From contig NZ_BAGE01000128.1 of the NCBI RefSeq assembly GCF_000308675.1, forward strand, positions 80,246 through 144,245: 64,000 nt of DNA. The letters run 5' to 3'. Within the stretch, counting starts at the first letter, position 1. Each line of letters begins with the position of its first letter. Below, piece after piece: positions 7,944 through 16,461 of the stretch. The DNA comes from Nocardia paucivorans NBRC 100373. GTDB lineage: Bacteria > Actinomycetota > Actinomycetes > Mycobacteriales > Mycobacteriaceae. The notes beneath the pieces were generated by a model, which saw only the letters and a program-made list of their open reading frames with translations, had not been told where the DNA came from and did not search any database. The translations under genes and the position numbers were made by a program.

Positions 7944-9583
7944 TGACGCTATTGCTCCATGAACCTGTCCTCGCGGCGATGGCGGAGTATCGGGAGCACA
8001 CGGCGATCGTCGGAGAGGACGGTCGGTCTTGCACATATCGAGAGCTCGAACGCGTCGTCCGCGCGTGGACGAGCGCCCTCGCCGACCTGAAGCCCTCACC
8101 GCGGCGGAACCCGTTCGTGGGCATCCTCGCTCCCGTGGCCGCGGAGAGCATCGCGGCGGTACTCGGCGCACTGCGCGCGGGCTGTGCTTATGTCCCCCTG
8201 GACGAGCACGCCCCGACCGAGCGTCTTCGCGGCATCATCGACAGCACCGGCCTGGACGTGATTGTGGCCGACCCCGTGTATCTGTCCCGGCATCCCGAAC
8301 TCGCGCAAGCGCCCTCGATCCGTCGGGTCCTGCTCACGAACGAAGTCGACGACCGTTCTCCGGTCGGCGAGCCGGCCCCGCGCCGAATCCTCGCCGACGA
8401 CCTCGCGTACGTCCTGCACAGCTCCGGCTCGACCGGGGTCCCCAAGGGGATCATGCTGACCCACCGCAACGCGCGCACATTCACCGACTGGATGCAGAAA
8501 GAGTTCCGGATCACCAGCGATGACGTCGTGATGTCGCGTGCGCCGTTCAAGTTCGATCTGTCGGTCTTCGATATCTTCAACTCACTGTCCGTGGGGGCGA
8601 AGCTGGTCACGTTCGACTGGACGAGAGCGCGCGGTACCGACGAGCGACACCGCGACTACGTGAATCTGATGGCGAGGGAAGGGGCCACGGTCCTCTACAC
8701 GACGCCGTCGACGTTCATCGCGCTGATGAACCGCGGCGACCTCGGGAAGGCCGCGCCACCCCTGCGCCAGATCATGTACGCGGGTGAACCGTTCCCGACC
8801 GCGCAGCTGCGGCGGTTGCGTGAAACACTGGGCGCGCGAACGCGGATCGCCAATATCTACGGGCCGACCGAGACCAACATCATCACATGCCAGTGGGTCG
8901 GCGAACTGCCGGATGACGACACTCCGGTTCCGCTCGGTCGCGAGGTGGACGACACCGAGATCATCGTGGTCGCGGACGAGAACCCGCCACGACTGTGCCG
9001 GCCCGGTGAACTCGGCGAGCTGTGGTGCCGCGGCGGGACCGTGACCCTCGGCTACCTCGGTATGCCGGAGAAGACCGCCGCGCATTTCGTGCGCAGCCCC
9101 TTCCATCGGTTTCCGGCATACTTCTGGCGAACCGGGGATTTCGGAGTCCGCGACGAGGCCGGCGTTCTGCACTACCGCGGTCGCCGAGACCATATGGTCA
9201 AGGTGCGCGGTCATCGCGTGGAGCTGGGTGAGATCGAAGCCGCGCTCGCCCGACATGCCGATATCGACGAAAGTGTGGTCGTCGCGGTGCCGGATACGCA
9301 CAACGGCACCGGCTACACACTTGCCTGTTATTACACGCCGCTGCGGGGGCGGCAGGTGACGAGCGACGAGGTACGCCGCCATCTCGAGCACATAGTGCCG
9401 TCGTACATGATCCCGCGGTTGATCGAGCGGCGGGACGCGCTACCGACCACCTCTTCGGGGAAGGTCGACCGCGTCCGGCTCGGCGAGCACGCCGCACTGG
9501 CATTGGCGGAAACCGGATCCGCCCCCGCTGCATTCTCCGATCTTTCCGACTATTCGACCAGCCAATTGGAAGGTGCGTCATGA
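7943..9583 (+). CDS. Stand-alone NRPS-type amino-acid adenylation enzyme without carrier domain
   Basis: A 546-residue AMP-forming enzyme with the full set of adenylation core motifs: A3 LHSSGSTGVPKG (about residue 160), A4 FKFDLSVFDIF, A5 NIYGPTE, A7 YFWRTGDFG, A8 GRRDHMVKVRGHRVELGEIE, and A10 PTTSSGKVDR with the catalytic lysine (about residue 505). The motifs are of the amino-acid-activating class, not acyl-CoA ligase. Only about 35 residues follow A10, with no peptidyl carrier domain, and no carrier gene is nearby. The activated aminoacyl group must therefore be passed to a small acceptor, CoA, a distant carrier, or the peptide product of the operon. It overlaps the genes on both sides (1 and 4 bases). 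Amino acid specificity cannot be assigned by eye. Confidence 0.85.
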   Translation: MTLLLHEPVLAAMAEYREHTAIVGEDGRSCTYRELERVVRAWTSALADLKPSPRRNPFVGILAPVAAESIAAVLGALRAGCAYVPLDEHAPTERLRGIIDSTGLDVIVADPVYLSRHPELAQAPSIRRVLLTNEVDDRSPVGEPAPRRILADDLAYVLHSSGSTGVPKGIMLTHRNARTFTDWMQKEFRITSDDVVMSRAPFKFDLSVFDIFNSLSVGAKLVTFDWTRARGTDERHRDYVNLMAREGATVLYTTPSTFIALMNRGDLGKAAPPLRQIMYAGEPFPTAQLRRLRETLGARTRIANIYGPTETNIITCQWVGELPDDDTPVPLGREVDDTEIIVVADENPPRLCRPGELGELWCRGGTVTLGYLGMPEKTAAHFVRSPFHRFPAYFWRTGDFGVRDEAGVLHYRGRRDHMVKVRGHRVELGEIEAALARHADIDESVVVAVPDTHNGTGYTLACYYTPLRGRQVTSDEVRRHLEHIVPSYMIPRLIERRDALPTTSSGKVDRVRLGEHAALALAETGSAPAAFSDLSDYSTSQLEGAS

Positions 9584-10851
9584 GCCGTGCATTCGACAAT
9601 ATCGAGGCCTGCGCGCAGGCGGAGAGTCGCCGCAGCCTCATCAGCAGCATGTTCGACGATATCCGGCAGTACGACGTGACCGCGCGGGAGATCGACGGCC
9701 GTCGGATCCGGGTGCGGGACGACCACTGGGTGATCGACTTCGCGTCCTGCAACTACCTGGGTCTGGATCTCGACCCGGAGCTGACGAGCGGGGTCGCCGC
9801 GAGCATCGAGCGCTGGGGTGTCCACCCGAGCTGGTGTCGACTCGTGGCCAGCCCTCAGATCTATGTCGATCTCGAGGAGCAGTTGGCCGCGCTGGTCGGT
9901 ACGGAAGCGTCGGTGATCATCCCGACGGTGACGCTGATCTCGATCGGAGTCATTCCCGCCCTGGTCGGTCGCTCGGGCGTACTCCTACTCGACAAGTCCG
10001 GCCACGAGACGATGTACGAGGGCGCGAAGATCGCGCGCGACAACGGTGCGACGCTCGTCAGCTACCCGCAGAATGACCTGGCGGCGCTACAGGATCTCCT
10101 ACACACCCATCGCGACAATCCGCGCAAGGTGATCCTCGTCGACGGCGTCTACAGCATGACCGGCGATCACGCCGATATCGAGGGACTCACCCGGCTCGCC
10201 GCCGAATACGACGCCGTGGTCTACGTGGACGACGCGCACGGTTTCGGAGTCGTGGGCGAAAAACCCAGCGCGGCACGTCCGCTGGGGGAGCGCGGCAATG
10301 GGATCGTCCGGCACTGCGCCGCGGACTACGACAATATCCTCTACGTCGGCGGCTGCTCGAAGGCCTACTCGTCGCTCGCGGCGTTCGTTGCGTGCTCGAA
10401 CAAGATGCAGCGTTTCGTCAAAACGTTCGCGACGCCGTACGACCTCTCCGGGCCGTCTCCGACCGCTTCCTTGGCCACATTGCAGCAAGGACTCGCGATC
10501 AACGATATCCGTGGTGACGTGATCCGTGACCGTCTGTGGCGGCTGACGCAGCGAGTGATCGTCGGACTGCGCGGTCTGGACTTCGAGGTCGACAACCGGA
10601 CCGGGTTCCCGATCGTCTCGGTGCGTATCGGCGATTCCGGCCTGTTGGAGAAGTGCGCGAACCTGTTGTTCGAGCGTGGCATCCTGGTCACCGTTTGCCC
10701 GTTCCCGATGGTCAAGCGCGGTGAGGAGGTACTTCGCATCACTGTCACCGCCGCCAATACCGACGACGAGGTCGACGAGCTGCTCCTTGCGTTCTCCGCG
10801 GTCCGCGATGTCGTGAAGGCATCGACCGGCGGCGAGTCGTACGCCCGATGA
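9580..10851 (+). CDS. Alpha-oxoamine synthase (AONS/ALAS/KBL-like PLP enzyme)
   Basis: A 423-residue fold-type I PLP enzyme of the 8-amino-7-oxononanoate synthase family. YVDDAHGFG (Asp217/Asp218 and His220 region) is the cofactor-binding signature, and GGCSKAYSSL contains the Schiff-base lysine (Lys261). FASCNYLGLDLDPEL is the family's N-terminal motif. These enzymes perform a decarboxylative Claisen condensation between an amino acid and an acyl thioester, giving an alpha-amino ketone. No biotin or heme genes accompany it. The tight coupling to an adenylation enzyme (ATGA overlap at 9580) suggests the adenylated amino acid, or a thioester made from it, is the acyl donor, or that the activated product is derived from the amino ketone. 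Donor identity is inference. Confidence 0.85.
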   Translation: MSRAFDNIEACAQAESRRSLISSMFDDIRQYDVTAREIDGRRIRVRDDHWVIDFASCNYLGLDLDPELTSGVAASIERWGVHPSWCRLVASPQIYVDLEEQLAALVGTEASVIIPTVTLISIGVIPALVGRSGVLLLDKSGHETMYEGAKIARDNGATLVSYPQNDLAALQDLLHTHRDNPRKVILVDGVYSMTGDHADIEGLTRLAAEYDAVVYVDDAHGFGVVGEKPSAARPLGERGNGIVRHCAADYDNILYVGGCSKAYSSLAAFVACSNKMQRFVKTFATPYDLSGPSPTASLATLQQGLAINDIRGDVIRDRLWRLTQRVIVGLRGLDFEVDNRTGFPIVSVRIGDSGLLEKCANLLFERGILVTVCPFPMVKRGEEVLRITVTAANTDDEVDELLLAFSAVRDVVKASTGGESYAR

Positions 10852-12089
10852 CGGGCGATATCGCGGCGGCGCGGTGGGATCCGGTCATGCGCCGGATCCT
10901 CGGCGGGTACCTGGTGTCGCAGCTCGGCACCGCCGTGTCGCGTATCGCGCTGATGGCCCAGCTCGTCCAGATGTCGGGTTCACCGCACGACTGGGCGTAT
11001 CTGGCGGCAGTGCAGGCGATTCCGTACGCGACATTCGGACTCATGGTCGGGTACATCACCGACCGGTTCGACCGGCGGCGTGTCCTGATCGCTTGCGATA
11101 TGGCGCGGTGCCTGATCTTCGTGCTGATCCCCTTCGCGCAGTCGCTACCGCAGCTGTTCGCGCTGGCCTTCGCCGCGGGCACTTTCAACGCCGTCTACGC
11201 GCCGACGTACCGGGCGTTGACCGCCGAGCTCGTGGACGCGCGCCGCCTGCTGACCGTGAACGCCCTGGAACAGACCGGTAACGGTGTGATCATGGCGATC
11301 GGTATCGGCCTTTCGGGTCTGCTCATCGCATCCGTGCCGATCGCGGTCTGCTTCTACATCGACGCTGCCACATATGGGATCTGCGCCGTCGTGCTGGCGA
11401 CACTGCCCGCCACGAAGGCGGCGCGGGAACGCGCGGCGTCGACCGGGCTGCGTCGTGAACTGCTGGCCGGGATCGTCGCCGTACGCGCGACACCGGCCGT
11501 GCGGTACCCGATGCTGGTGTCGGCCACGCTCACCGTGCTCGTCGCGTTCCAAGGGCCGATGTTCTTCCCGCTCGTCGACGAGCGGAAGTGGGGCGGCGCC
11601 GCCGAAGTCGGGTACATGACGGCAATCGCGGCCGCGGGGGCCGTGGTGACCGGTATCGCGCTCGCGCGACGCGAGCGCGCCCCACTGTCGAGCCGGTACG
11701 CGCTCGGGGCGGTCCTGGTATGCGACGCCGTCGCCGTTCTCGTACTCGGCGGCACCGGCTGGTATGCCCTCGCCGCATCGCTGTGCCTACTGCTCGGCGT
11801 TACCGAAACCCTGCTCACGACATTCGCCACCACGGAGATCCAACGCCAAGCCCCACCGGAGGCGTGCGGCCGAATCTTCGCCGCGCTCGGCATCGTCGCG
11901 GAACCGGCGCGTGTTGTCGCGATGCTGGCCTCCGGTCTCGTCGTCGGCGCGCTCGGAGCCCTGCCGGGCTTCGCGCTCTCTGCCGCCGCCGAAGGGCTAC
12001 TCGGCATCGCGACGATCCTGCTCGTCATCAGGACCGCGCGCCGGCCCGCCCCAATCCCCGTGTCCGCCATTCCCGAGGAGAATCCATGA
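10848..12089 (+). CDS. MFS exporter of the biosynthetic operon
   Basis: A 413-residue major facilitator with about 12 hydrophobic helices. The loop 2-3 signature DRFDRRRVLIACDMARC is of the MFS_3/EntS-like exporter type. GTFNAVYAPTYRALTAELV is the conserved helix 4-5 region of this group. It starts in an ATGA overlap with the alpha-oxoamine synthase gene and ends in an ATGA overlap with the ATP-grasp gene, so it belongs to the same pathway. The likely role is export of the product, possibly self-protection. EntS-type carriers commonly secrete siderophores and other small natural products. Confidence 0.85.
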   Translation: MTGDIAAARWDPVMRRILGGYLVSQLGTAVSRIALMAQLVQMSGSPHDWAYLAAVQAIPYATFGLMVGYITDRFDRRRVLIACDMARCLIFVLIPFAQSLPQLFALAFAAGTFNAVYAPTYRALTAELVDARRLLTVNALEQTGNGVIMAIGIGLSGLLIASVPIAVCFYIDAATYGICAVVLATLPATKAARERAASTGLRRELLAGIVAVRATPAVRYPMLVSATLTVLVAFQGPMFFPLVDERKWGGAAEVGYMTAIAAAGAVVTGIALARRERAPLSSRYALGAVLVCDAVAVLVLGGTGWYALAASLCLLLGVTETLLTTFATTEIQRQAPPEACGRIFAALGIVAEPARVVAMLASGLVVGALGALPGFALSAAAEGLLGIATILLVIRTARRPAPIPVSAIPEENP

Positions 12090-13456
12090 CCGATCCGAAC
12101 CGCCTGCTCGCCGACTATGCGCGCGACAACTTCGACGAGATTCGCGAGGACTACGAATACAGCGCCGCTCGCGTCCGTGAGCTCAATATCGATGTCGAGG
12201 ACCCGGACGACCTCGTCACGCACCTCGCCATCCCGTACTGCCTCGACCGGCGTCGCTACGAGGCCCTGTGCGCCGACGCATCGTTGGTCTTCGGCGCGCT
12301 CAACCGCGTAGTCGTCGCCTATGGAACCGATCCGCAGGTGCGCGCGTTCTTTCCGCACCTGGAACAATTCGAGCGGTTCCTGACCCTCCCGGTGCTGCCC
12401 GACCCGGCGATCGCGATCGCCCGCTATGACCTGGTCGAATCGCGCAGCGGCGAATTCAAGATCGTCGAGCCCAACACGTGCTGTCCCGGTGGCACGATCT
12501 GGGCGTCGATGTTCAACGACATGTTCCGTGCAGGGAACACCTACCGATTCCTGCGCGAGCACATCACCGAGGTTCCGCAGCGAATCCACAACGGGGACAC
12601 GATCTACGACTTCCTGACCGAACAGCATGCGCGTCACTTCGGCCCGCGCGACCGCTACGCGTTCGCGATCGCCGACACCCGTACCGCTCCGATGGAGGCC
12701 GAACTCCACGAGCTTCGCGACGGCGCCCGCCAACGAGGGCACGCCGCGGAAAAGTGCCAGATCCAGGACTTCGTGTTGAAGTCCGACGGGCTCTATCTGG
12801 ACGATCTGCGCATCGATATCGTCTACCAATTCCTCGACGTCCTCTACAAGGACGATATGGCGCAGATCGCGGCGAACTACGACGAGATCGCGGACTATCT
12901 CGAGGCGATGAAGCGCCGTCAGGTCCTCGTGGTCCAGCCATTTCCTCCGATCTTCCTCTCCGAGGACAAGTCGATACTCGCCCTGCTCACCGACGAATCG
13001 TTCAAGGACTACTTCACCCGGGACGAGCATGCGGCGATCGCCAGGCTCGTCCCGGAAACCTATCGAATGACGGAGGGAAAGGTGCGTTTCGAAGGTGAAC
13101 TCGTCGACCTTCGGCGCCTGTTGCTCGAGCGAAAGGACGACTTCCTCGTCAAGGCGCAGATGGAGAGTATGGGCCGCGATATCGTGATCGGCCGCGAGGT
13201 CAGCGATGACCACTGGCGGGCGCATCTCGACGCGACCATGGGCGGACCGCACGTTGCGCAGCGATTCATCGAGGAGAAGCCCATGGAGCTGCACGCTCCC
13301 GGTGAGGTGCCGGGAGCGATTGTCCCGCTGCACTATACGCTCGCGCTCCTCATCCTCGGTGGCGAGCCTGTCGGTATGTTCAACCGCGTGTCGCCGGAAC
13401 TCGTGACCAATGTGGCGCGCGGCGGCGCGTTCGGCGAAGTGATCATCTATGAGTAG
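12086..13456 (+). CDS. Circularly permuted ATP-grasp ligase
   Basis: A 456-residue protein resembling circularly permuted ATP-grasp (glutathionylspermidine synthase/YgiC-like) ligases. IVEPNTCCPGG (about residue 130) supplies Glu and Asn typical of the metal/ATP site. Near the C-terminus, DDFLVKAQMESMGRDIVIG matches the lysine and glycine-rich loop of the grasp that lies after the metal-site motifs in permuted members. Such ligases join a carboxylate to an amine through an acyl phosphate, forming a peptide-like bond. Last gene of the operon, starting in the ATGA overlap with the exporter. It would couple the amino ketone, a free amino acid or the peptide product. Whether it is a peptide-modifying or small-molecule ligase cannot be decided here. 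Confidence 0.75.
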   Translation: MTDPNRLLADYARDNFDEIREDYEYSAARVRELNIDVEDPDDLVTHLAIPYCLDRRRYEALCADASLVFGALNRVVVAYGTDPQVRAFFPHLEQFERFLTLPVLPDPAIAIARYDLVESRSGEFKIVEPNTCCPGGTIWASMFNDMFRAGNTYRFLREHITEVPQRIHNGDTIYDFLTEQHARHFGPRDRYAFAIADTRTAPMEAELHELRDGARQRGHAAEKCQIQDFVLKSDGLYLDDLRIDIVYQFLDVLYKDDMAQIAANYDEIADYLEAMKRRQVLVVQPFPPIFLSEDKSILALLTDESFKDYFTRDEHAAIARLVPETYRMTEGKVRFEGELVDLRRLLLERKDDFLVKAQMESMGRDIVIGREVSDDHWRAHLDATMGGPHVAQRFIEEKPMELHAPGEVPGAIVPLHYTLALLILGGEPVGMFNRVSPELVTNVARGGAFGEVIIYE

Positions 13457-13608
13457 ATCGCGCGGATAGGAGCATCGGTCGGGAACCCGGCGCCGGCCAT
13501 CCGACGGAACGCGCGCCCTTGTTCCCGATCGAGTGCGGTCTCACCCTCGTTCTTCAGGGCGAAGAAGTACACCGAAAGAGAGATGACGACAACGGTGGTG
13601 GTGCACAC
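13447..13608 (-). CDS. Possible small single-pass membrane protein
   Basis: Minus-strand frame with a hydrophobic helix (TTTVVVISLSVYFFALKN) followed by a charged tail (ETALDREQGRAFRRMAG). The only plausible start is GTG 13608, without a good ribosome binding site; the frame continues upstream inside the 3' end of the next gene. It overlaps the last codons of the ATP-grasp gene on the other strand by ten bases. The membrane helix plus basic tail looks protein-like, but the evidence is thin. Confidence 0.25.
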   Translation of the reverse strand: MCTTTVVVISLSVYFFALKNEGETALDREQGRAFRRMAGAGFPTDAPIRAIYS

Positions 13609-13643
13609 GATGGAGGTAATGTCATTGTGGCACAGTCGGATTC

Positions 13644-15320
13644 CTACTCGATATCGAAGCGTGCGTAGTACTCCGCTTCGCTCAGCTTTCCCGTGCATCC
13701 GCTGTACTCACCAAGAGAACAGAGCAGATCGGGCGCACCTCGAGGCCGAGTCGGGCTGTCCTCCCAGAAGGGCGGAGCGGTCAGGTACGGTTCGAGGATC
13801 GCCGCGAATTCCTCGTTGTCGAGCGGGTTGTCCTGACAAGGGGTGATCTCGAGGTACGTTCTGGTTCCTGCGGCGACCTTGTGATGCCCATCGAGCAGAT
13901 AACGTTTCGAAGCGACACGTCGTGGTCGTGCGGGACCGGGTGCCACGAGCACTGCCACCGGTTGCGCGCCCGCCGCGATCCTGGTGCGGTACCACTCGAT
14001 TCGTTCACGGTCGGGCGGCGGCCACGTATCGGTGGGAACGAAATCGCCACCGGCGCCGAATTGCAGATCTCCGGTTCCCGGTGGCCACGGCCAGGGACCC
14101 GGATGCCCCTCGACAATGATGCCCAGTTCGAGAGGCGACACATTCTCTTCGAGCCGGATTTCGTATTGTCCGGGTTCGAAGAGCTTCAGCAATGGCGTGA
14201 TTCGGTCGAGCAGTTCGCGGGTCACCATGGGCCGGCCGGAATGGTCACGCTCGATAACCGGGTCGGCGAGCCATGCGGTCAGGTCGTCGAATCCGGTGGG
14301 GCGTTGTTCCGGTGCGAGCCGAGCGATCAGATGGAGATAGGTACCGCGCGCGACGAGCGCTTCGGCGTAGGCGGGCTTTCCTCGAAACCACAGAACGCTC
14401 GCCTCCGGGCAATCCTGCGAGCCGAAGACTCGGACGACTCCCGTACCGTCGACGACATCGACAAGATGACCGGGCCGTGATGCCTCCGGATCGTGGAGGG
14501 AGGCGTAGAAGGGACGGGCCCGGCGGGATGTATGCGGTTGAGCTCGCAGCGCGTCGTCGAGGTCGGTGGTGTCGAACGACACCGGGTCCTCGACCATGCA
14601 TTCGGACCATTCGGTGGCGCAGCAGGACAGGTCGTGTCCGTCGGGTTCGGGTGCCAACTGCTCGGGTGTATACGCCTGTAGCCCCTCGTTCTGCTCGATG
14701 AGTCGGGAGGCGATCGCGATCATCGTCCGGTACTCCGCGGAATCTTCGGTGTATGTGCGGCGTGGCCTACCGTTCGGATGCCAGCAAATGCGGCGCCCGC
14801 CACCGCCGGACACACAATCCAGAATGCGCACAACAGGATTCATGCCGAGCTCACGATAGGCGGCGAGTACCGCATGCCCGTCGAGGACGAAGGCGAGTTC
14901 GGTGTCCTGCCCGGGACGAGAGGCATTCAGTACCAGCACTTCCGGTCGTTTTCCGGACCGGATCGAAGCCAGGGTGAGGTCGTCCGGAGTCGCGGGCGCG
15001 TAGGCGGCCACCAAGGCCGGCGAGCCCGACGTCACCAACACACCACGGTCGGGCTCGGGGTGATACACCCGCACCGGCGTCGCGACCGGCGGGTGTAGCC
15101 GCCACTGCCCCGGCGTGGTCAGCGCGGCTATCCGGTCGGCGGTTGCGGGCTGCTCGGCGAGCCGGAACGGTAGACCGGGCTGTTCGGCCAAAGCGCGCGG
15201 ACGCTCCGGGCCGCACGAGGCGCGGGCCACCATGATGCCGTCCGGGCCGGGCCAGGACAACCAAGACCACTGGCGGTCGTATCGCACCGCACATCCGATC
15301 CCCGCCGAGACGATACCCAT
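13644..15320 (-). CDS. Uncharacterised protein with two DGHH-like (ParB-type) motifs
   Basis: A 558-residue soluble protein that I do not recognise as a named family. Two segments share a motif seen in ParB/sulfiredoxin-like nucleases and kinases: FVLDGHAVLAAYRELG (about residue 150) and RYLLDGHHKVAAGTRTYLEI (about residue 485). Only the second has the intact DGHHK core. The middle region has WFRGKPAYAEALVARGTYLHL and IVEGHPGPWPWPPG. ATG 15320 is the first Met of the frame. It is convergent with the biosynthetic operon and may be unrelated to it. ParB-fold proteins bind CTP or ATP, so a nucleotide-dependent role is possible but unproven. Confidence 0.7.
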   Translation of the reverse strand: MGIVSAGIGCAVRYDRQWSWLSWPGPDGIMVARASCGPERPRALAEQPGLPFRLAEQPATADRIAALTTPGQWRLHPPVATPVRVYHPEPDRGVLVTSGSPALVAAYAPATPDDLTLASIRSGKRPEVLVLNASRPGQDTELAFVLDGHAVLAAYRELGMNPVVRILDCVSGGGGRRICWHPNGRPRRTYTEDSAEYRTMIAIASRLIEQNEGLQAYTPEQLAPEPDGHDLSCCATEWSECMVEDPVSFDTTDLDDALRAQPHTSRRARPFYASLHDPEASRPGHLVDVVDGTGVVRVFGSQDCPEASVLWFRGKPAYAEALVARGTYLHLIARLAPEQRPTGFDDLTAWLADPVIERDHSGRPMVTRELLDRITPLLKLFEPGQYEIRLEENVSPLELGIIVEGHPGPWPWPPGTGDLQFGAGGDFVPTDTWPPPDRERIEWYRTRIAAGAQPVAVLVAPGPARPRRVASKRYLLDGHHKVAAGTRTYLEITPCQDNPLDNEEFAAILEPYLTAPPFWEDSPTRPRGAPDLLCSLGEYSGCTGKLSEAEYYARFDIE

Positions 15321-15624
15321 CGAAGCGTCCCCGTCGGCCAGGATTGTCGGCTCATCCGTCCACTCTATGAGCCCATGGTAGTAGCGTCCGTATCGGGCCG
15401 GGCCGTGATTCCGAGATCATGCCGCCGGCAGCCCCGCACAGTCACTTTCGCCGACGGCGCGATCTCGCCGAACGCCTCGTCGGCCTCGGTCCGGTGAGCA
15501 GGTGGGTGGTTTCTCGGTTGTCGGTGGGTATTGCCACCGGCCAAGACGTACGAGTGGAAAATTAGGTCGGTTTCCGACCGTTATGGCGTTTACCTTCGCT
15601 GACATCGACAACGAAGGGACCGAG
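15321..15624. other. Divergent intergenic region, nothing recognised
   Basis: About 300 bases between two divergent genes. It should hold both promoters. I see no clear -35/-10 pair, no strong inverted repeat and no small ORF with a good ribosome binding site. Confidence 0.4.
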
Positions 15625-16161
15625 ATGCTCGAACAACCCAGCCCGGCACCAGAGGGATACAACACCGTTTCTCCCTGGGTGGTCACCGAGGACACCGGAG
15701 CGTTTCTCGACTTCGTCAGTGAGGCGTTCGGTGGCGAGGAAGTGGGACGGGTGGTAACCGAAGACGGACTGATCGGCCACGGTGAAATCCGTGTAGGCGA
15801 TACCGTGGTATTGGCGTTCGACCGGCACGCGGACTGGGCCGCGATGCCGAGCCTGCTGCGGGTATTCGTCGTCGACGCGGACGCAGCCGTTTCCCGCGCT
15901 CTCGCTGCCGGCGCGCAGATCGTCACTCCGATCTCCGACGATGCATTCGGGCAGCGCGGTGGGCGAATCAAGGATCCATTCGGCAACATCTGGTGGGTGA
16001 GCTGCCACGTCGAAGACGTCACCGAAGACCAGATGTGGAAGCGGCTGCAAGATCCTGTGTATTCCGAAAGAATGCAGGTTGCCCAGGCCACGCTCGATGC
16101 CGAGCTCAGCGGCCGGCCGGCGGGCCGCAGCAGCGCGCCGGTTCGCAACGGCTCCAACTGA
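15625..16161 (+). CDS. VOC/glyoxalase superfamily protein (PhnB-like)
   Basis: A 178-residue vicinal-oxygen-chelate protein of the PhnB/3-demethylubiquinone type. TVSPWVVTEDTGAFLDFVSEAFGGEEVGRV opens the first beta-alpha-beta unit and GRIKDPFGNIWWVSCHVEDV closes the second, the usual family signature. ATG 15625 has AAGGGA five bases upstream and is preferred over an earlier in-frame ATG at 15583. The tail from about residue 130 (RMQVAQATLDAEL) is helical and extends the usual 140-residue domain. Function unknown; such proteins act in fosfomycin- or bleomycin-like resistance and in small-molecule isomerisation. Confidence 0.85.
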   Translation: MLEQPSPAPEGYNTVSPWVVTEDTGAFLDFVSEAFGGEEVGRVVTEDGLIGHGEIRVGDTVVLAFDRHADWAAMPSLLRVFVVDADAAVSRALAAGAQIVTPISDDAFGQRGGRIKDPFGNIWWVSCHVEDVTEDQMWKRLQDPVYSERMQVAQATLDAELSGRPAGRSSAPVRNGSN

Positions 16162-16461
16162 TCAGTCCGAGTACGAGCTCCGCACCGCCCGGACCCAGAC
16201 CCACCGCAAGGTGTCCGCCCGCGCACGATCGTTGCCGCGTTGGGTGGGCGGCGGGGTTGTTCCGGCGTGCTGGGCGGTTCGAGGGGGCCACATCGGACCA
16301 CGGGTTGCAGGCACGATTCCGGGCGGTTTCGGGTGGTTGTTGTTCCGAACCCGGCAGAGACGCGTCGTGACCCGGCCGGGTAGATCGAGGCGCAGGTGGG
16401 CCATCGACCTGCTCGGTTGTTCTTGTTTCTCTCCGATGGACCGCACGGTAGCGTGCGGGTG

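Noticed and set aside
11354..13333. 659-codon minus-strand frame opposite the exporter and ATP-grasp genes
   Set aside because: Mirror of well-supported plus-strand genes; its Val/Asp/Arg-rich content is typical of antisense of high-GC genes.
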